Source: Pedobacter sp. D749
Lineage (GTDB): Bacteria > Bacteroidota > Bacteroidia > Sphingobacteriales > Sphingobacteriaceae
Direction: 5' to 3'
Assembly (NCBI RefSeq): GCF_019317285.1
Contig: NZ_CP079218.1
Coordinates: 5,270,001-5,334,000, forward strand
DNA length: 64,000 bases
The notes below the pieces were generated by a model. It made no database searches and was not told where the DNA came from. It saw only the letters and a program-made list of their open reading frames with translations. The position numbers were made by a program, and so were the translations under genes. Shown in pieces: positions 9,865-18,654 of this stretch; position 1 is the first letter of the stretch, and each line of letters starts with the position of its first letter.

Positions 9865-12375
9865 ATGAATAAAAAAATTATTGTCTGTAGTATGATGCTG
9901 GCTTCGGCCTTAATGGCTAATCCACTTTTTGCACAGGAACAGCCTGCAGAAAAATCGAACAACTTAAATATTTACCGTGTAACTGCAACCAAAGTTAATG
10001 ATCTGGTACATACCAAACTTGATGTATCTTTTGATTATGCTAAGCGATACCTGAACGGTAAAGAATGGGTTACTTTAAAACCTCATTTTTATGCTACAGA
10101 CTCTTTAACCCTTGATGCACAGGGTATGGATATTAAAACCGTTGCATTGGTTGGCGCAAAAGGAAATACTCCGCTTAAATATGTTTATAAAGATAATAAG
10201 CTGTATATCACCTTAAATAAAAAGTACACCAATACCGAAAAGTACACGGTGTATATCGCCTACACCGCTAAACCAGATGAATTAAAAGTAAAAGGAAGTG
10301 CGGCTATAACCGATGCAAAAGGTTTGTATTTTATCAATCCGGATGGTACCGATAAAAATAAGCCAACACAGATCTGGACACAGGGTGAAACGGAATCATC
10401 TTCGGCATGGTTTCCCACTATTGATAAGCCTGATCAGAAAACGACCGAAGAGATTTCGATAACCGTAAAATCGAAATATACAACGCTTTCTAACGGAAAA
10501 TTGGTGAGCCAGAAAGCCAATGCAGATGGAACAAGAACCGATAACTGGAAAATGGATTTGCCACATTCGCCATATTTGTTTATGATGGCAGTGGGCGAAT
10601 TCAAAATCACAAAAGATACTTATAAAGGCAAGGAAGTAAATTATTACCTGGAGCCAAAATACGCACCTTACGCCAAACAGATTTTTGGTAAAACCCCTGA
10701 GATGATGCGGTTTTACAGCAATTTGTTAGGTGTGGATTATCCATGGAACAAATATGCACAAGTGGTGGCAAGAGATTATGTTTCAGGCGCGATGGAAAAT
10801 ACTACTGCTACTTTGCACGGCGAACAGGTACAAAAAACCGATAGGGAGTTATTGGATGAAAATGAAGAAGGAACAATTGCACACGAACTTTTTCACCAGT
10901 GGTTTGGCGATTACGTAACGGCCGAATCTTGGTCTAACTTAACCATGAACGAATCTTTCGCCACCTTTGGCGAGGTAATCTGGCATGGGCACGATGCAGG
11001 TCAGGATGCGGAAGATAAATCGCGTTACGAAAAACTACAATCTTACCTCGGTTCGACTAAAAAAGGCGAAAGCCCGGTTTTAGCCCGCTTCTATTATAAT
11101 GATAAGGAAGATATGTTCGATAATATCAGCTATGCCAAAGGATCTATTATTTTGTATGCCTTAAAAAATCAGATGGGTGATGAGGCTTTCTACAAATCGC
11201 TTAACCGTTACCTCACTACCAATGCCTTTAAAAACGGCGAAACCCATCAATTGCGCTTAGCGATGGAAGATGTTACCGGAAAAGATTGGAGCCCTTATTT
11301 TAATCAATGGTATTACAATGGTGGTCACCCGGTTTTAAGTATCGATTATGGTTACGAAAACGGCAAGGCAACAATTAAAGTTAAACAAACACAGGATTCG
11401 AGCGTGCAGACCTTTACGTTGCCTGTAAAAATTGATATTTACGCAGGAGGTAAAAAAATCAGGAAAGAGATTCTGATTAATAGCCGTGAGCAAAATTTTA
11501 GCTTTGAAGTGAGTTCCAAACCCGATTTAATCGATTTTGACGTGGATAAAATTTTGGTTGGCGAAACCAACGACAATAAAACCGCAGAAAACTATTATTT
11601 CCAGTACAAAAATGCACCAAGTTATGCCAATAGAATTGAAGCCTTACAATTCATTATGCAAAGCAAAGCCAACAGCGGTCAACAGGTGTTGTTAGAAGGT
11701 TTAAAGGATAAATCTGCAGATTTACGCGCTTTAAGTATAGATGGTATTAACTTAGAAGATGCTCAGATTAAAGCAGCAGCTTTGCCGGTTTTACTTCAGA
11801 TCGCCAAAACAGATAAAAATACCGAAGCAAGATCAGCTGCAATTGTGAAACTAGCTGCAACCAGCGATCAGGCTTATAAAACTTTAGTGTTGGAAAGTTT
11901 GAAAGATAGATCGTACAAAGTAATTGCTGCGGGTATTGATGGCCTGGCCAAACTGGCACCGCAGGAAACCATTCCAGCCATAGCATCGTTAGATGAAGAT
12001 ACAAGAGCACATATTGCACCTTCAATTGCATCCTTATACATCAACGAACCAAAGGATGATTATCAGGCATTTTACGATAACATTATGCTTACAGGCGATA
12101 GGACTAAAGTTTTTGGCGTAGTTGGTCAGTATTTTCAGTATCTGAGAGCCAACACCAACCCTGCGGTTACTGAGCAAGGTATAACGAACATTAGTAAGGC
12201 CATTGAAAGATTAAAATTACAAGCCTATTTAAACAAGCAATTGGCCGGTGCTTATACTGCAACTGCACAGGGCAAAGCGAAACAGGCAGCTGCTGCAAGC
12301 GGAGAAGCAAAAGCAAAATTGGACAAACAAGCTGAATTATTTAAAAAAGGTGCAGCAGATTTAGAGAAAGAATAA
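9865..12375 (+). CDS. M1 family zinc aminopeptidase, exported
   Basis: An 836-residue enzyme. I start it at the ATG at 9865, because the 16 codons before it (from a TTG) precede a good signal peptide (MNKKIIVCSMMLASALMANP, cleaved after LFAQ). The substrate motif GAMEN lies near 308. The zinc site is HELFH (340-344), with the third ligand E363 in MNES. A C-terminal helical region (about 590-780) carries HEAT-like repeats. The family removes N-terminal amino acids from peptides. This one should act in the periplasm or at the cell surface. It is monocistronic, with a strong upstream promoter and a repeat palindrome immediately after the stop. Confidence 0.93.
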   Translation: MNKKIIVCSMMLASALMANPLFAQEQPAEKSNNLNIYRVTATKVNDLVHTKLDVSFDYAKRYLNGKEWVTLKPHFYATDSLTLDAQGMDIKTVALVGAKGNTPLKYVYKDNKLYITLNKKYTNTEKYTVYIAYTAKPDELKVKGSAAITDAKGLYFINPDGTDKNKPTQIWTQGETESSSAWFPTIDKPDQKTTEEISITVKSKYTTLSNGKLVSQKANADGTRTDNWKMDLPHSPYLFMMAVGEFKITKDTYKGKEVNYYLEPKYAPYAKQIFGKTPEMMRFYSNLLGVDYPWNKYAQVVARDYVSGAMENTTATLHGEQVQKTDRELLDENEEGTIAHELFHQWFGDYVTAESWSNLTMNESFATFGEVIWHGHDAGQDAEDKSRYEKLQSYLGSTKKGESPVLARFYYNDKEDMFDNISYAKGSIILYALKNQMGDEAFYKSLNRYLTTNAFKNGETHQLRLAMEDVTGKDWSPYFNQWYYNGGHPVLSIDYGYENGKATIKVKQTQDSSVQTFTLPVKIDIYAGGKKIRKEILINSREQNFSFEVSSKPDLIDFDVDKILVGETNDNKTAENYYFQYKNAPSYANRIEALQFIMQSKANSGQQVLLEGLKDKSADLRALSIDGINLEDAQIKAAALPVLLQIAKTDKNTEARSAAIVKLAATSDQAYKTLVLESLKDRSYKVIAAGIDGLAKLAPQETIPAIASLDEDTRAHIAPSIASLYINEPKDDYQAFYDNIMLTGDRTKVFGVVGQYFQYLRANTNPAVTEQGITNISKAIERLKLQAYLNKQLAGAYTATAQGKAKQAAAASGEAKAKLDKQAELFKKGAADLEKE

Positions 12376-12386
12376 ATAATATTAAC

Positions 12387-12494
12387 AATTCGTCATTGCG
12401 AGGAGGCTTTTTCAGCCGACGAAGCAATCTTACAACGATCGCTATAACCCATAGTAGTAAGATTGCTTCGTCGTACCTCCTCGCAATGACGAAT
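12387..12494. repeat. 108-bp inverted repeat (GTCATTGCGAGG family)
   Basis: The left arm AATTCGTCATTGCGAGGAGG with ACGAAGCAATCTTA (12387-12432) pairs with the right arm (12458-12494). The left arm carries a small insertion (CTTTTTCAGC). The transcript could fold into a long hairpin, and the position just after the aminopeptidase stop suggests it doubles as a transcription barrier. Single arms occur at 5885-5920 and 15149-15165. Confidence 0.85.
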
Positions 12495-12909
12495 TCTATG
12501 ATAGCCTGACCTGCAATAAAATCTTTGAGTCCTAAACAACCATTAGTTGCACCCCTCTTTTCTCGTTGTATCAATAATATAAACAATCTGCCAATCTTTG
12601 TGCAAATGTGTTTGTAGTAAAATAAAGTAAAAACAGGAAAAAAATGACTAATCCTTTCCTGACTTCTTCATTACGTATATGCCATAAATTTATAGTATTT
12701 TTGTAAAAGAAGGGAAAGGAACCGCGATGTTGCAAAAAATCTATCGATTATCCACATATCTTAATCACAGTTAATACGCTTTATAGTCAGCTATTTACGC
12801 TGTTTTAAGGGGTTTATGTTAATAATTATTTTAAAAACGGATAATTAAAATTGGTAAACTTATCATGTGTTTTTCTGCTAATTGGCACGGTTCTTTAATA
12901 GTATAATAT
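12495..12909 (+). other. Long intergenic leader region before TPR gene
   Basis: No gene is supported here. The region has a -7-like box TATTTTTG at 12696-12703 and one exact DnaA-box match (TTATCCACA, 12748-12756). TTGGCACG at 12882-12889, only 21 bp before the TPR start codon, resembles the -24 half of a sigma-54 promoter but lacks a GC at -12. A 15-codon reading frame (ATG at 12726) is present but unsupported. Confidence 0.4.
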
Positions 12910-14313
12910 ATGGAAGAAGAATTCTTTTTTGAATCCAACGAAGATGCACAACGCTCGGTTGAACGTTACGAAGAGATGCTCCGGAACCAGGATCAGTATT
13001 TCTTCGATGCAGGGGCTTTCGAATACATTGTAGATTTCTACATTGAGAAAAATGATCCGGTCAAAGCTTTGCAGGTAGTTGATTTTGCAATCAGTCAACA
13101 CCCCTATGCAACAGTATTTTTAATTAAACAGGCTCATCTTTACATCTTAACCAATAACAACGAAAATGCTTTTATTGCCTTACAAAAGGCTGAGCTTTTA
13201 GAACCGTCTGAACCAGATATTTATTTGCTTCGCGGTAATATTTTCCAAAATACCGAACGTTTTGACGAGGCTTTGGAAAATTATGAAAAAGCTTTGGGAC
13301 TGGCCGAGAGTACGGATGAGATTTTATTACAGATGGCTTATGTTTACCAGAGCATGAGCGATTATGAAAGCGCCATTACCTATATTAAGCTTAGTTTAGA
13401 GCAGAATATGGAGAATCAGGATGGTTTATATGAGTTGGCTTTCTGTTATGATGTACTAGATAAACAAGAAGAAAGTATTAAGTTTTACCAGCAATATATC
13501 GATACTGATCCGTATTCTTATGCCGCCTGGTATAATTTGGGCAATAGTTTCCACAAGTTGAACCTTTTTGAAAAAGCGATTGACGCTTATGATTATGCAA
13601 TATTAATCAAAGAAGATTTCAGTTCAGCTTATTTTAACAAAGGAAATGCGCTTGTACAGCTGGATAAATACGATGAGGCGATAGAGGTTTATAAACAGAC
13701 TTTCGAATATGAACCGCCTAATGCCGATACTTATTGTGCTATTGGCGAATGTTGCGAGAAACTGGAAAAAATGGACGAAGCCCGTTCTTACTATAAAAAA
13801 TCGGTAAAAATGGATCCTAAAATGGCAGATGCCTGGTTTGGGATCGGTGTTACGCTGAACTTTGAAGAACGTTATTTCGAATCGTTGCACTTTTATAAAA
13901 AGGCGATTGATTTAGAGGCCGAGAACCCTGATTTCTGGTTTGCCATGGCCGATGCTTATTATAAATTAGGCCAGATTGATGAATCGATCGAAGCGTACGA
14001 AAAGGTATTGGAGTATAATCCTTTGGATATTGAAGCCTGGTTAGATTTTAGTACTGTGCTTTACGAGCAGGGAAAATTACTGGAAGCATCGGAAACAATG
14101 GCAGAGGCGATTAAGAATAATCCGGAAGCAGCAGAACTGTATTACCGAATGGTAGCCTATCTTTTTGCCCAGGGGAATTATAGCGATGCACTTGGATATT
14201 TGGAAACGGCTTTAACAACCGACCCGGAAAAACACTATATTCTATTTGAATATTTACCGCAATTGCAGGATAATAGTGCCATTTTGACCGTTATAAACAG
14301 ATATATAAGGTAA
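12910..14313 (+). CDS. Tetratricopeptide repeat protein
   Basis: A 467-residue protein made almost wholly of tandem 34-residue TPR units. Examples are the successive patterns AWYNLGNSFHKLNLFEKAIDA, AYFNKGNALVQLDKYDEAIE and AWFGIGVTLNFEERYFESL. About eleven to twelve units can be counted from about residue 40 to the end. There is no signal peptide or membrane segment, so it is probably a cytoplasmic scaffold. The acidic N-terminus (MEEEFFFE) fits the predicted start. It heads a same-strand run with the ComA-like and aroE genes; the gap to the next gene is 60 bp. The binding partner is unknown. Confidence 0.9.
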   Translation: MEEEFFFESNEDAQRSVERYEEMLRNQDQYFFDAGAFEYIVDFYIEKNDPVKALQVVDFAISQHPYATVFLIKQAHLYILTNNNENAFIALQKAELLEPSEPDIYLLRGNIFQNTERFDEALENYEKALGLAESTDEILLQMAYVYQSMSDYESAITYIKLSLEQNMENQDGLYELAFCYDVLDKQEESIKFYQQYIDTDPYSYAAWYNLGNSFHKLNLFEKAIDAYDYAILIKEDFSSAYFNKGNALVQLDKYDEAIEVYKQTFEYEPPNADTYCAIGECCEKLEKMDEARSYYKKSVKMDPKMADAWFGIGVTLNFEERYFESLHFYKKAIDLEAENPDFWFAMADAYYKLGQIDESIEAYEKVLEYNPLDIEAWLDFSTVLYEQGKLLEASETMAEAIKNNPEAAELYYRMVAYLFAQGNYSDALGYLETALTTDPEKHYILFEYLPQLQDNSAILTVINRYIR

Positions 14314-14373
14314 TGACCTTGTGGGAAAAATTTAACAAATAAATCTCAAAATTTTTTTCACTTTTGTACGCAT

Positions 14374-15141
14374 ATGAATTATCCATTATTAAACGTTCCC
14401 GAACGTCCAGCTAAACCACGCCAAAAAGGCTTAACAATGGTTATGGATAAGGGATTAAGCCTGCGCCAGGTTGAAGATTTTATTGAAGTTGCCGGCGTAC
14501 ATACAGACATCGTAAAATTAGGTTGGGCAACATCACACGTAACACCGAAGCTTAAAGAAAAATTAGCTTTATATAAAAGTGCAGGCATTCCTACCTATTT
14601 CGGTGGAACATTATTTGAAGCCTTTATTATCCGTAACCAGTTTTCAGATTATCAACGTGTTTTAGATCAATACGGGATGGAATACGCAGAAGTTTCTGAT
14701 GGTTCTATCGAAATTGAGCACGATAAAAAATGTGAGTTTATCCGCGAACTGTCTAAACAGGTAACTGTGATTTCTGAAGTTGGCAGTAAAGATGCTGCTA
14801 AGATATTTGCGCCATATAAGTGGATTAAATTAATGAACGCTGAAATTGAGGCAGGTTCCTGGAAAGTAATTGCTGAAGCCCGCGAAGGTGGTAATGTAGG
14901 TATTTACCGTGGAAGCGGCGAAGTTAGGGAAGGATTGGTTGATGAAATTTTAACCCAGATTCCTGAAGAAACCATTATTTGGGAAGCCCCTCAAAAAGAA
15001 CAGCAGGTTTGGTTTATTAAATTAATTGGTAGCAACGTAAACCTTGGTAATATTGCCCCGGCGGAAGTAATTCCTTTAGAAACCATTCGTTTAGGATTAC
15101 GTGGAGACACTTTCGACTTTTTCCTGAACCAGGTAAAATAA
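14374..15141 (+). CDS. Phosphosulfolactate synthase-like protein (ComA/Hsa32 family)
   Basis: A 255-residue TIM-barrel protein whose whole length matches the ComA family. It shows KPRQKGLTMVMDKG at the N-terminus, DIVKLGWATSH, YFGGTLFEAF, EVSDGSIEI and a final ISEVGSKD segment. ComA joins sulfite to phosphoenolpyruvate, giving phosphosulfolactate, in archaeal coenzyme M synthesis. The plant homologue Hsa32 has a heat-tolerance role with no proven reaction. Bacteroidota do not make coenzyme M, so here it might feed sulfolactate or cysteate into sulfonolipids, or do something else. It lies between the TPR protein and aroE, which does not settle its function. Confidence 0.82.
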   Translation: MNYPLLNVPERPAKPRQKGLTMVMDKGLSLRQVEDFIEVAGVHTDIVKLGWATSHVTPKLKEKLALYKSAGIPTYFGGTLFEAFIIRNQFSDYQRVLDQYGMEYAEVSDGSIEIEHDKKCEFIRELSKQVTVISEVGSKDAAKIFAPYKWIKLMNAEIEAGSWKVIAEAREGGNVGIYRGSGEVREGLVDEILTQIPEETIIWEAPQKEQQVWFIKLIGSNVNLGNIAPAEVIPLETIRLGLRGDTFDFFLNQVK

Positions 15142-15148
15142 AAGTTAA

Positions 15149-15211
15149 AATTCGTCATTGCGAGGCGCATAGTTAAATAAACCTTACAGGTTTCAAAAAC
15201 CTGTAAGGTTT
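15149..15211. repeat. Partial GTCATTGCGAGG repeat and adjoining perfect hairpin
   Basis: AATTCGTCATTGCGAGG (15149-15165) is a truncated copy of the repeat at 12387. It is followed by two perfect 15-bp arms, AAACCTTACAGGTTT (15179-15193) and its complement (15197-15211), with a 3-nt loop. The hairpin lies between the ComA-like gene and aroE and could attenuate read-through, though it has no long T-run. Confidence 0.7.
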
Positions 15212-15226
15212 ACTTGTTATATCAAT

Positions 15227-15970
15227 ATGAAAACATACGGCTTAATCGGGTACCCGCTTTCTCATTCTTTCTCGAAAAAATATTTTACAGAAAAATTTCA
15301 AAATGAGGGCATAGCCGATCATCAATACGAGCTTTTCCCTATTGCCGATATTAAATCACTGCCCGATCTGCTAGATGGAAATCCATCACTTTGTGGTCTT
15401 AACGTTACGATTCCGCATAAAGTTAATGTACTTTGTTATTTAAACGAAGTAGATGAAGCTGCAGAAAAAATTGGTGCTGTAAATTGTATTTCAATCAAAA
15501 CCTTTGAAGGTGCAACCTATTTAAAAGGCTATAATACCGATGCGTATGGCTTTGAAGAATCGCTAAAGCCATTGTTAAAGCCGCAACACACAAAAGCACT
15601 TGTTTTTGGCGATGGTGGCGCGGCTAAAGCTGTAAAATATGTTTTAGAAAAGTTAAATATCCAATATCAGGTGGTGGTCCGGACAGCTGTTCATGGTGCT
15701 ATTCTATATTCAGAAATTACAGCAGAGATTTTAGCCTCACACCAGTTATTGATCAATACCACCCCACTCGGAATGTCGCCAAATGTAGATACCTTTCCAG
15801 AAATTGATTACAGTTTGCTTGGGTCTGAGTATTTAGCTTACGATTTAGTGTATAATCCACTGGAGACTGCATTTTTGGCTAAAGCTGCCGAAAGTGGCGC
15901 GGCAATTAAAAACGGTTTGGAAATGCTGTACAAACAAGCAGAAAAAGCCTGGGCAATCTGGAATAAATAA
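15227..15970 (+). CDS. aroE: Shikimate dehydrogenase
   Basis: A 247-residue enzyme that reduces 3-dehydroshikimate to shikimate with NADPH, in the pathway to aromatic amino acids. The substrate-binding motif GYPLSHSFS is at residues 8-16. The catalytic lysine lies in NVTIPHKV (about 62-69) and the conserved NTDAYG is near 103. The nucleotide-binding loop is GDGGAAKAV and the C-terminal GLEMLYKQA completes the family pattern. The length is slightly short, as in other Bacteroidota. The start ATG follows the hairpin repeat by 15 bp. Confidence 0.95.
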   Translation: MKTYGLIGYPLSHSFSKKYFTEKFQNEGIADHQYELFPIADIKSLPDLLDGNPSLCGLNVTIPHKVNVLCYLNEVDEAAEKIGAVNCISIKTFEGATYLKGYNTDAYGFEESLKPLLKPQHTKALVFGDGGAAKAVKYVLEKLNIQYQVVVRTAVHGAILYSEITAEILASHQLLINTTPLGMSPNVDTFPEIDYSLLGSEYLAYDLVYNPLETAFLAKAAESGAAIKNGLEMLYKQAEKAWAIWNK

Positions 15971-16044
15971 TTTAACTTACCGTTTTGCAGCAGGAACGAC
16001 AACCTGCCCCGACTTTTCGGGGAAACAATCTTCGATAAAATGCT

Positions 16045-16632
16045 ATGAAACTTAAACAACTGATCTGTGTTCCATTTGTACTGCTTTTATTTATAACAGC
16101 TTGCCAGAACCATGATTATAGTCCGAAGCCAAAAGCTTATTTCAGGATTATTTTTCCTAAAAAGGACTACATCACATTTACCAAACCTGTTCCCTTTACA
16201 TTCAAATACCCGACATATGCTGCGGTAGAGCAGGATCAAAGCCGTGATGCCCAAAAAAACTGGTACAATTTACACTTTAAACAGTTTAATGGCTTTTTGC
16301 ATTTAACCTATTACGATGTTTCAGGTAAAGTCGAATATGACGAAATGGTAGAAGACGCACGAAAACTTGCCTTTAAACATACGATAAAAGCAAGCGCAAT
16401 TGATCAAAAAATTATTAATTTTCCTGATCACAAAGTTTATGGTATTTATTACGCCATTGAAGGAAATACGGCTTCATCCGTCCAGTTTTTTTTAACCGAT
16501 AGTGCCAGGCATTATTTTAGAGGAGCTTTATATTTTAATGAACGCCCACAATACGATTCCATCGAACCTGTTGTTAAATTTATTAAAAAGGATATCGATA
16601 CGCTGATTTCTACTTTTAGGTGGAAAAATTAA
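16045..16632 (+). CDS. gldD: Gliding motility lipoprotein GldD
   Basis: A 195-residue lipoprotein. The signal peptide ends in a lipobox FITAC, with the lipidated cysteine near residue 20. It is followed by YSPKPKAYFRIIFPKKDY, the conserved start of the GldD family. GldD is one of the Gld lipoproteins required for gliding in Flavobacterium and is thought to act with the type IX secretion and gliding machinery. Many non-gliding Bacteroidota also carry it. No other gld gene is in the window, so motility cannot be inferred from this gene alone. It sits 74 bp after aroE. Confidence 0.87.
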   Translation: MKLKQLICVPFVLLLFITACQNHDYSPKPKAYFRIIFPKKDYITFTKPVPFTFKYPTYAAVEQDQSRDAQKNWYNLHFKQFNGFLHLTYYDVSGKVEYDEMVEDARKLAFKHTIKASAIDQKIINFPDHKVYGIYYAIEGNTASSVQFFLTDSARHYFRGALYFNERPQYDSIEPVVKFIKKDIDTLISTFRWKN

Positions 16633-16680
16633 TTTATTATTTGTTATCCTGCCTTTGAAAGCAGGTTTTTTCTAAAATTT

Positions 16681-17319
16681 ATGATTACAATAAAAACCTT
16701 CACCTTTAACGCTTATAGTGAAAATACCTATGTGCTTTACGATGAAACCAAAGAATGTGTCATTATCGATCCGGGTATGTACGAGGGTTTTGAGCAGAAT
16801 GAATTGGCCGCTTTCATCAAACACGAAGGCTTAAAACCTGTTTTATTGCTCAATACACATTGTCATCTCGATCATGTTTTCGGCAATAAATTTGTGTTCG
16901 ATACCTATGGATTAAAACCACAGTTTCATGAAGGGGAACTACCGATTTTAAATGCCGTTCCCGGTTATGCGCCATCAATGGGTTTTACCCGATATGAAGT
17001 ATCTCCTTTGCCAGATACCTTTTTGCCAGAAACAGGAACGATTTCTTTTGGCAATAGCAAATTGACTTTAATTTTTGCTCCCGGGCATTCTCCTGCACAT
17101 CTTTGTTTTTACAGTGCTGCTGATGATATATTAATTGGTGGTGATGTGCTTTTTTATGGCAGTATTGGCCGTACCGATCTTCCGGGAGGCAACCATCAGC
17201 AATTAATACAAAACATTTCCGATAAACTTTTTGTATTACCTGATGAAACCAAAGTTTATCCTGGCCATGGACCAGCTACCAGCATTGGTTTTGAAAAGCA
17301 AAACAATCCGTTTTTTTGA
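16681..17319 (+). CDS. MBL-fold metallo-hydrolase (glyoxalase II-like)
   Basis: A 212-residue single-domain enzyme with the complete metal-binding set of the metallo-beta-lactamase fold. It has THCHLDH (residues 59-65), the later histidine in APGHSPAHL, the aspartate in IGGDVLF, and GHGPATSIGFEK near the C-terminus. This arrangement is that of glyoxalase II-like hydrolases, which act on thioesters. The exact substrate is not known. There is no signal peptide, so it is cytoplasmic. It begins 48 bp after gldD and is followed at once by a heptad-repeat array. Confidence 0.88.
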   Translation: MITIKTFTFNAYSENTYVLYDETKECVIIDPGMYEGFEQNELAAFIKHEGLKPVLLLNTHCHLDHVFGNKFVFDTYGLKPQFHEGELPILNAVPGYAPSMGFTRYEVSPLPDTFLPETGTISFGNSKLTLIFAPGHSPAHLCFYSAADDILIGGDVLFYGSIGRTDLPGGNHQQLIQNISDKLFVLPDETKVYPGHGPATSIGFEKQNNPFF

Positions 17320-17403
17320 TGGAAGATGGATGATGTAAAAGGGATGATGGTGGTATTCCATCTTACATTTTACATCTTACATCAAAGCCCTCTTACATTT
17401 TAC
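17318..17403. repeat. 7-bp repeat array, palindromic (GATGTAA type)
   Basis: The first part reads GATGGAA GATGGAT GATGTAA AAGGGAT GATGGTG on the + strand. The second part gives GATGTAA GATGTAA AATGTAA GATGGAA on the - strand. The array therefore consists of imperfect heptamers arranged head to head, with no gene inside. It fills the gap between the hydrolase stop and the next promoter. Confidence 0.7.
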
Positions 17404-17404
17404 C

Positions 17405-17412
17405 TATCTTTG
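17405..17412 (+). promoter_or_regulatory. -7 box directly before a GTG start
   Basis: TATCTTTG fits TAnnTTTG and ends 5 bp before the GTG at 17418. Transcription would begin at or just before the start codon, implying a leaderless or nearly leaderless mRNA. No clear -33 TTTG is at the right distance. Confidence 0.45.
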
Positions 17413-17417
17413 CCACC

Positions 17418-18653
17418 GTGAATACATCGTTTTATATTGCCAAAAGGTATCTTTTTGCCAAGAAATCAACCAATGCCATTAACCTGATATCGGGCATATC
17501 GATGGTAGGTGTAATGGTTGGTAGCGCTGCTTTGATTATTATCCTATCGGTATTTAACGGTTTAGAAACAGTGGTTTTGAATATGTTCGATACCATTACC
17601 CCACAAATTGCCATTACACCGGCTAAGGGGAAAACTTTTGATCCTAACACAAGCTATTTTAATCAGCTTAAAAAAAATAAAGATGTTGCTGCTTTTACTG
17701 AGGTGCTGCAAGAGAATGCTTTACTAAAATACAACAACAAACAGGCTGTTGGAATGGTTAAGGGCGTAAGTTCAGACTATTTGAAGAATACAAAATTAGA
17801 TAGTACCATTAAAGAAGGCCATTTTATATTACACAATAGAAGCGGCGATAATGCGGTAATTGGTTCTGCTTTACAAAGTTATCTGGCAGTGAATACTGTT
17901 GACCCATTTACAGAGTTGGAAATTTATTCGCCAAAGAAAGATATCGCAGCAAATACGATAAATCCGGCCGACGATTTTGTGGTAAAAAACATCCGGGTGA
18001 GCGGCGTTTTTGAGGTGCAGCAAGATTTCGACAATGGTATTATTGTTCCACTCAATTTTGCCCGCGAACTGCTCGGAGAAGACCAAAATGTGTCTGCTAT
18101 TGAGATCAATCTCCAGCCGGGTGTCGACGTAGACGATTTTAAAAAGGAAATAATCGAAAAGGCGGGTAAAGATTATGAAGTCAGAAATCAGGCTGAACAA
18201 AATAAATCACTTTACCACATATTAAATACCGAAAAATGGGCAGTATATATTATTCTTACTTTTATCCTGATTATTGCTATATTTAATATCATAGGGTCGT
18301 TAACCATGTTAGTAATCGATAAGGTAAAGGATGTTGCCATTCTGAGCAGTTTAGGCGCAGGAAAGAATTTAATCAAACGTATATTTTTATTTGAAGGCAT
18401 GATGATCACCATGTCTGGCTGCGTATTGGGTTTAATTATTGGTATCATATTTTACTATTTTCAGCATACCTATGGTTTAATTAAAATGGGCGATGAAGTA
18501 AACAAAACACTGGTAAGTTCTTACCCGATTGCGCTAAAATGGAAAGATTTTGTTTTAGTTTTTGTTACGGTAGGTATCTTCTCATTTTTGGCATCTGCTT
18601 TGTCATCCAATTTAAGTGTTAAAAAGATTGATCAAATTAATCAAACTATATAA
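17418..18653 (+). CDS. LolC/LolE-type ABC transporter permease (FtsX family)
   Basis: A 411-residue membrane protein. It has one N-terminal helix (about 20-45, SGISMVGVMVGSAALIIILSV), a large periplasmic MacB-like domain (about 50-270), and three C-terminal helices (about 275-400) with the FtsX core. This is the topology of the LolC/E permeases that release lipoproteins from the inner membrane. The partner ATPase LolD is not in the window. The start is a GTG at 17418, supported by the N-terminal sequence MNTSFYIAKRYLFAKK, which is typical of the family. Other FtsX-type exporters cannot be ruled out. Confidence 0.85.
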   Translation: MNTSFYIAKRYLFAKKSTNAINLISGISMVGVMVGSAALIIILSVFNGLETVVLNMFDTITPQIAITPAKGKTFDPNTSYFNQLKKNKDVAAFTEVLQENALLKYNNKQAVGMVKGVSSDYLKNTKLDSTIKEGHFILHNRSGDNAVIGSALQSYLAVNTVDPFTELEIYSPKKDIAANTINPADDFVVKNIRVSGVFEVQQDFDNGIIVPLNFARELLGEDQNVSAIEINLQPGVDVDDFKKEIIEKAGKDYEVRNQAEQNKSLYHILNTEKWAVYIILTFILIIAIFNIIGSLTMLVIDKVKDVAILSSLGAGKNLIKRIFLFEGMMITMSGCVLGLIIGIIFYYFQHTYGLIKMGDEVNKTLVSSYPIALKWKDFVLVFVTVGIFSFLASALSSNLSVKKIDQINQTI

Positions 18654-18654
18654 A

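Noticed and set aside
12341..12586. 81-residue reverse-strand frame after the aminopeptidase gene
   Set aside because: It is made from the inverted repeat at 12387-12494 and has no start context or protein features.
12748..12756. Exact DnaA box TTATCCACA, possible replication origin
   Set aside because: A single box without a cluster, AT-rich unwinding region or dnaA/gidA-type neighbours; expected by chance in 64 kb.
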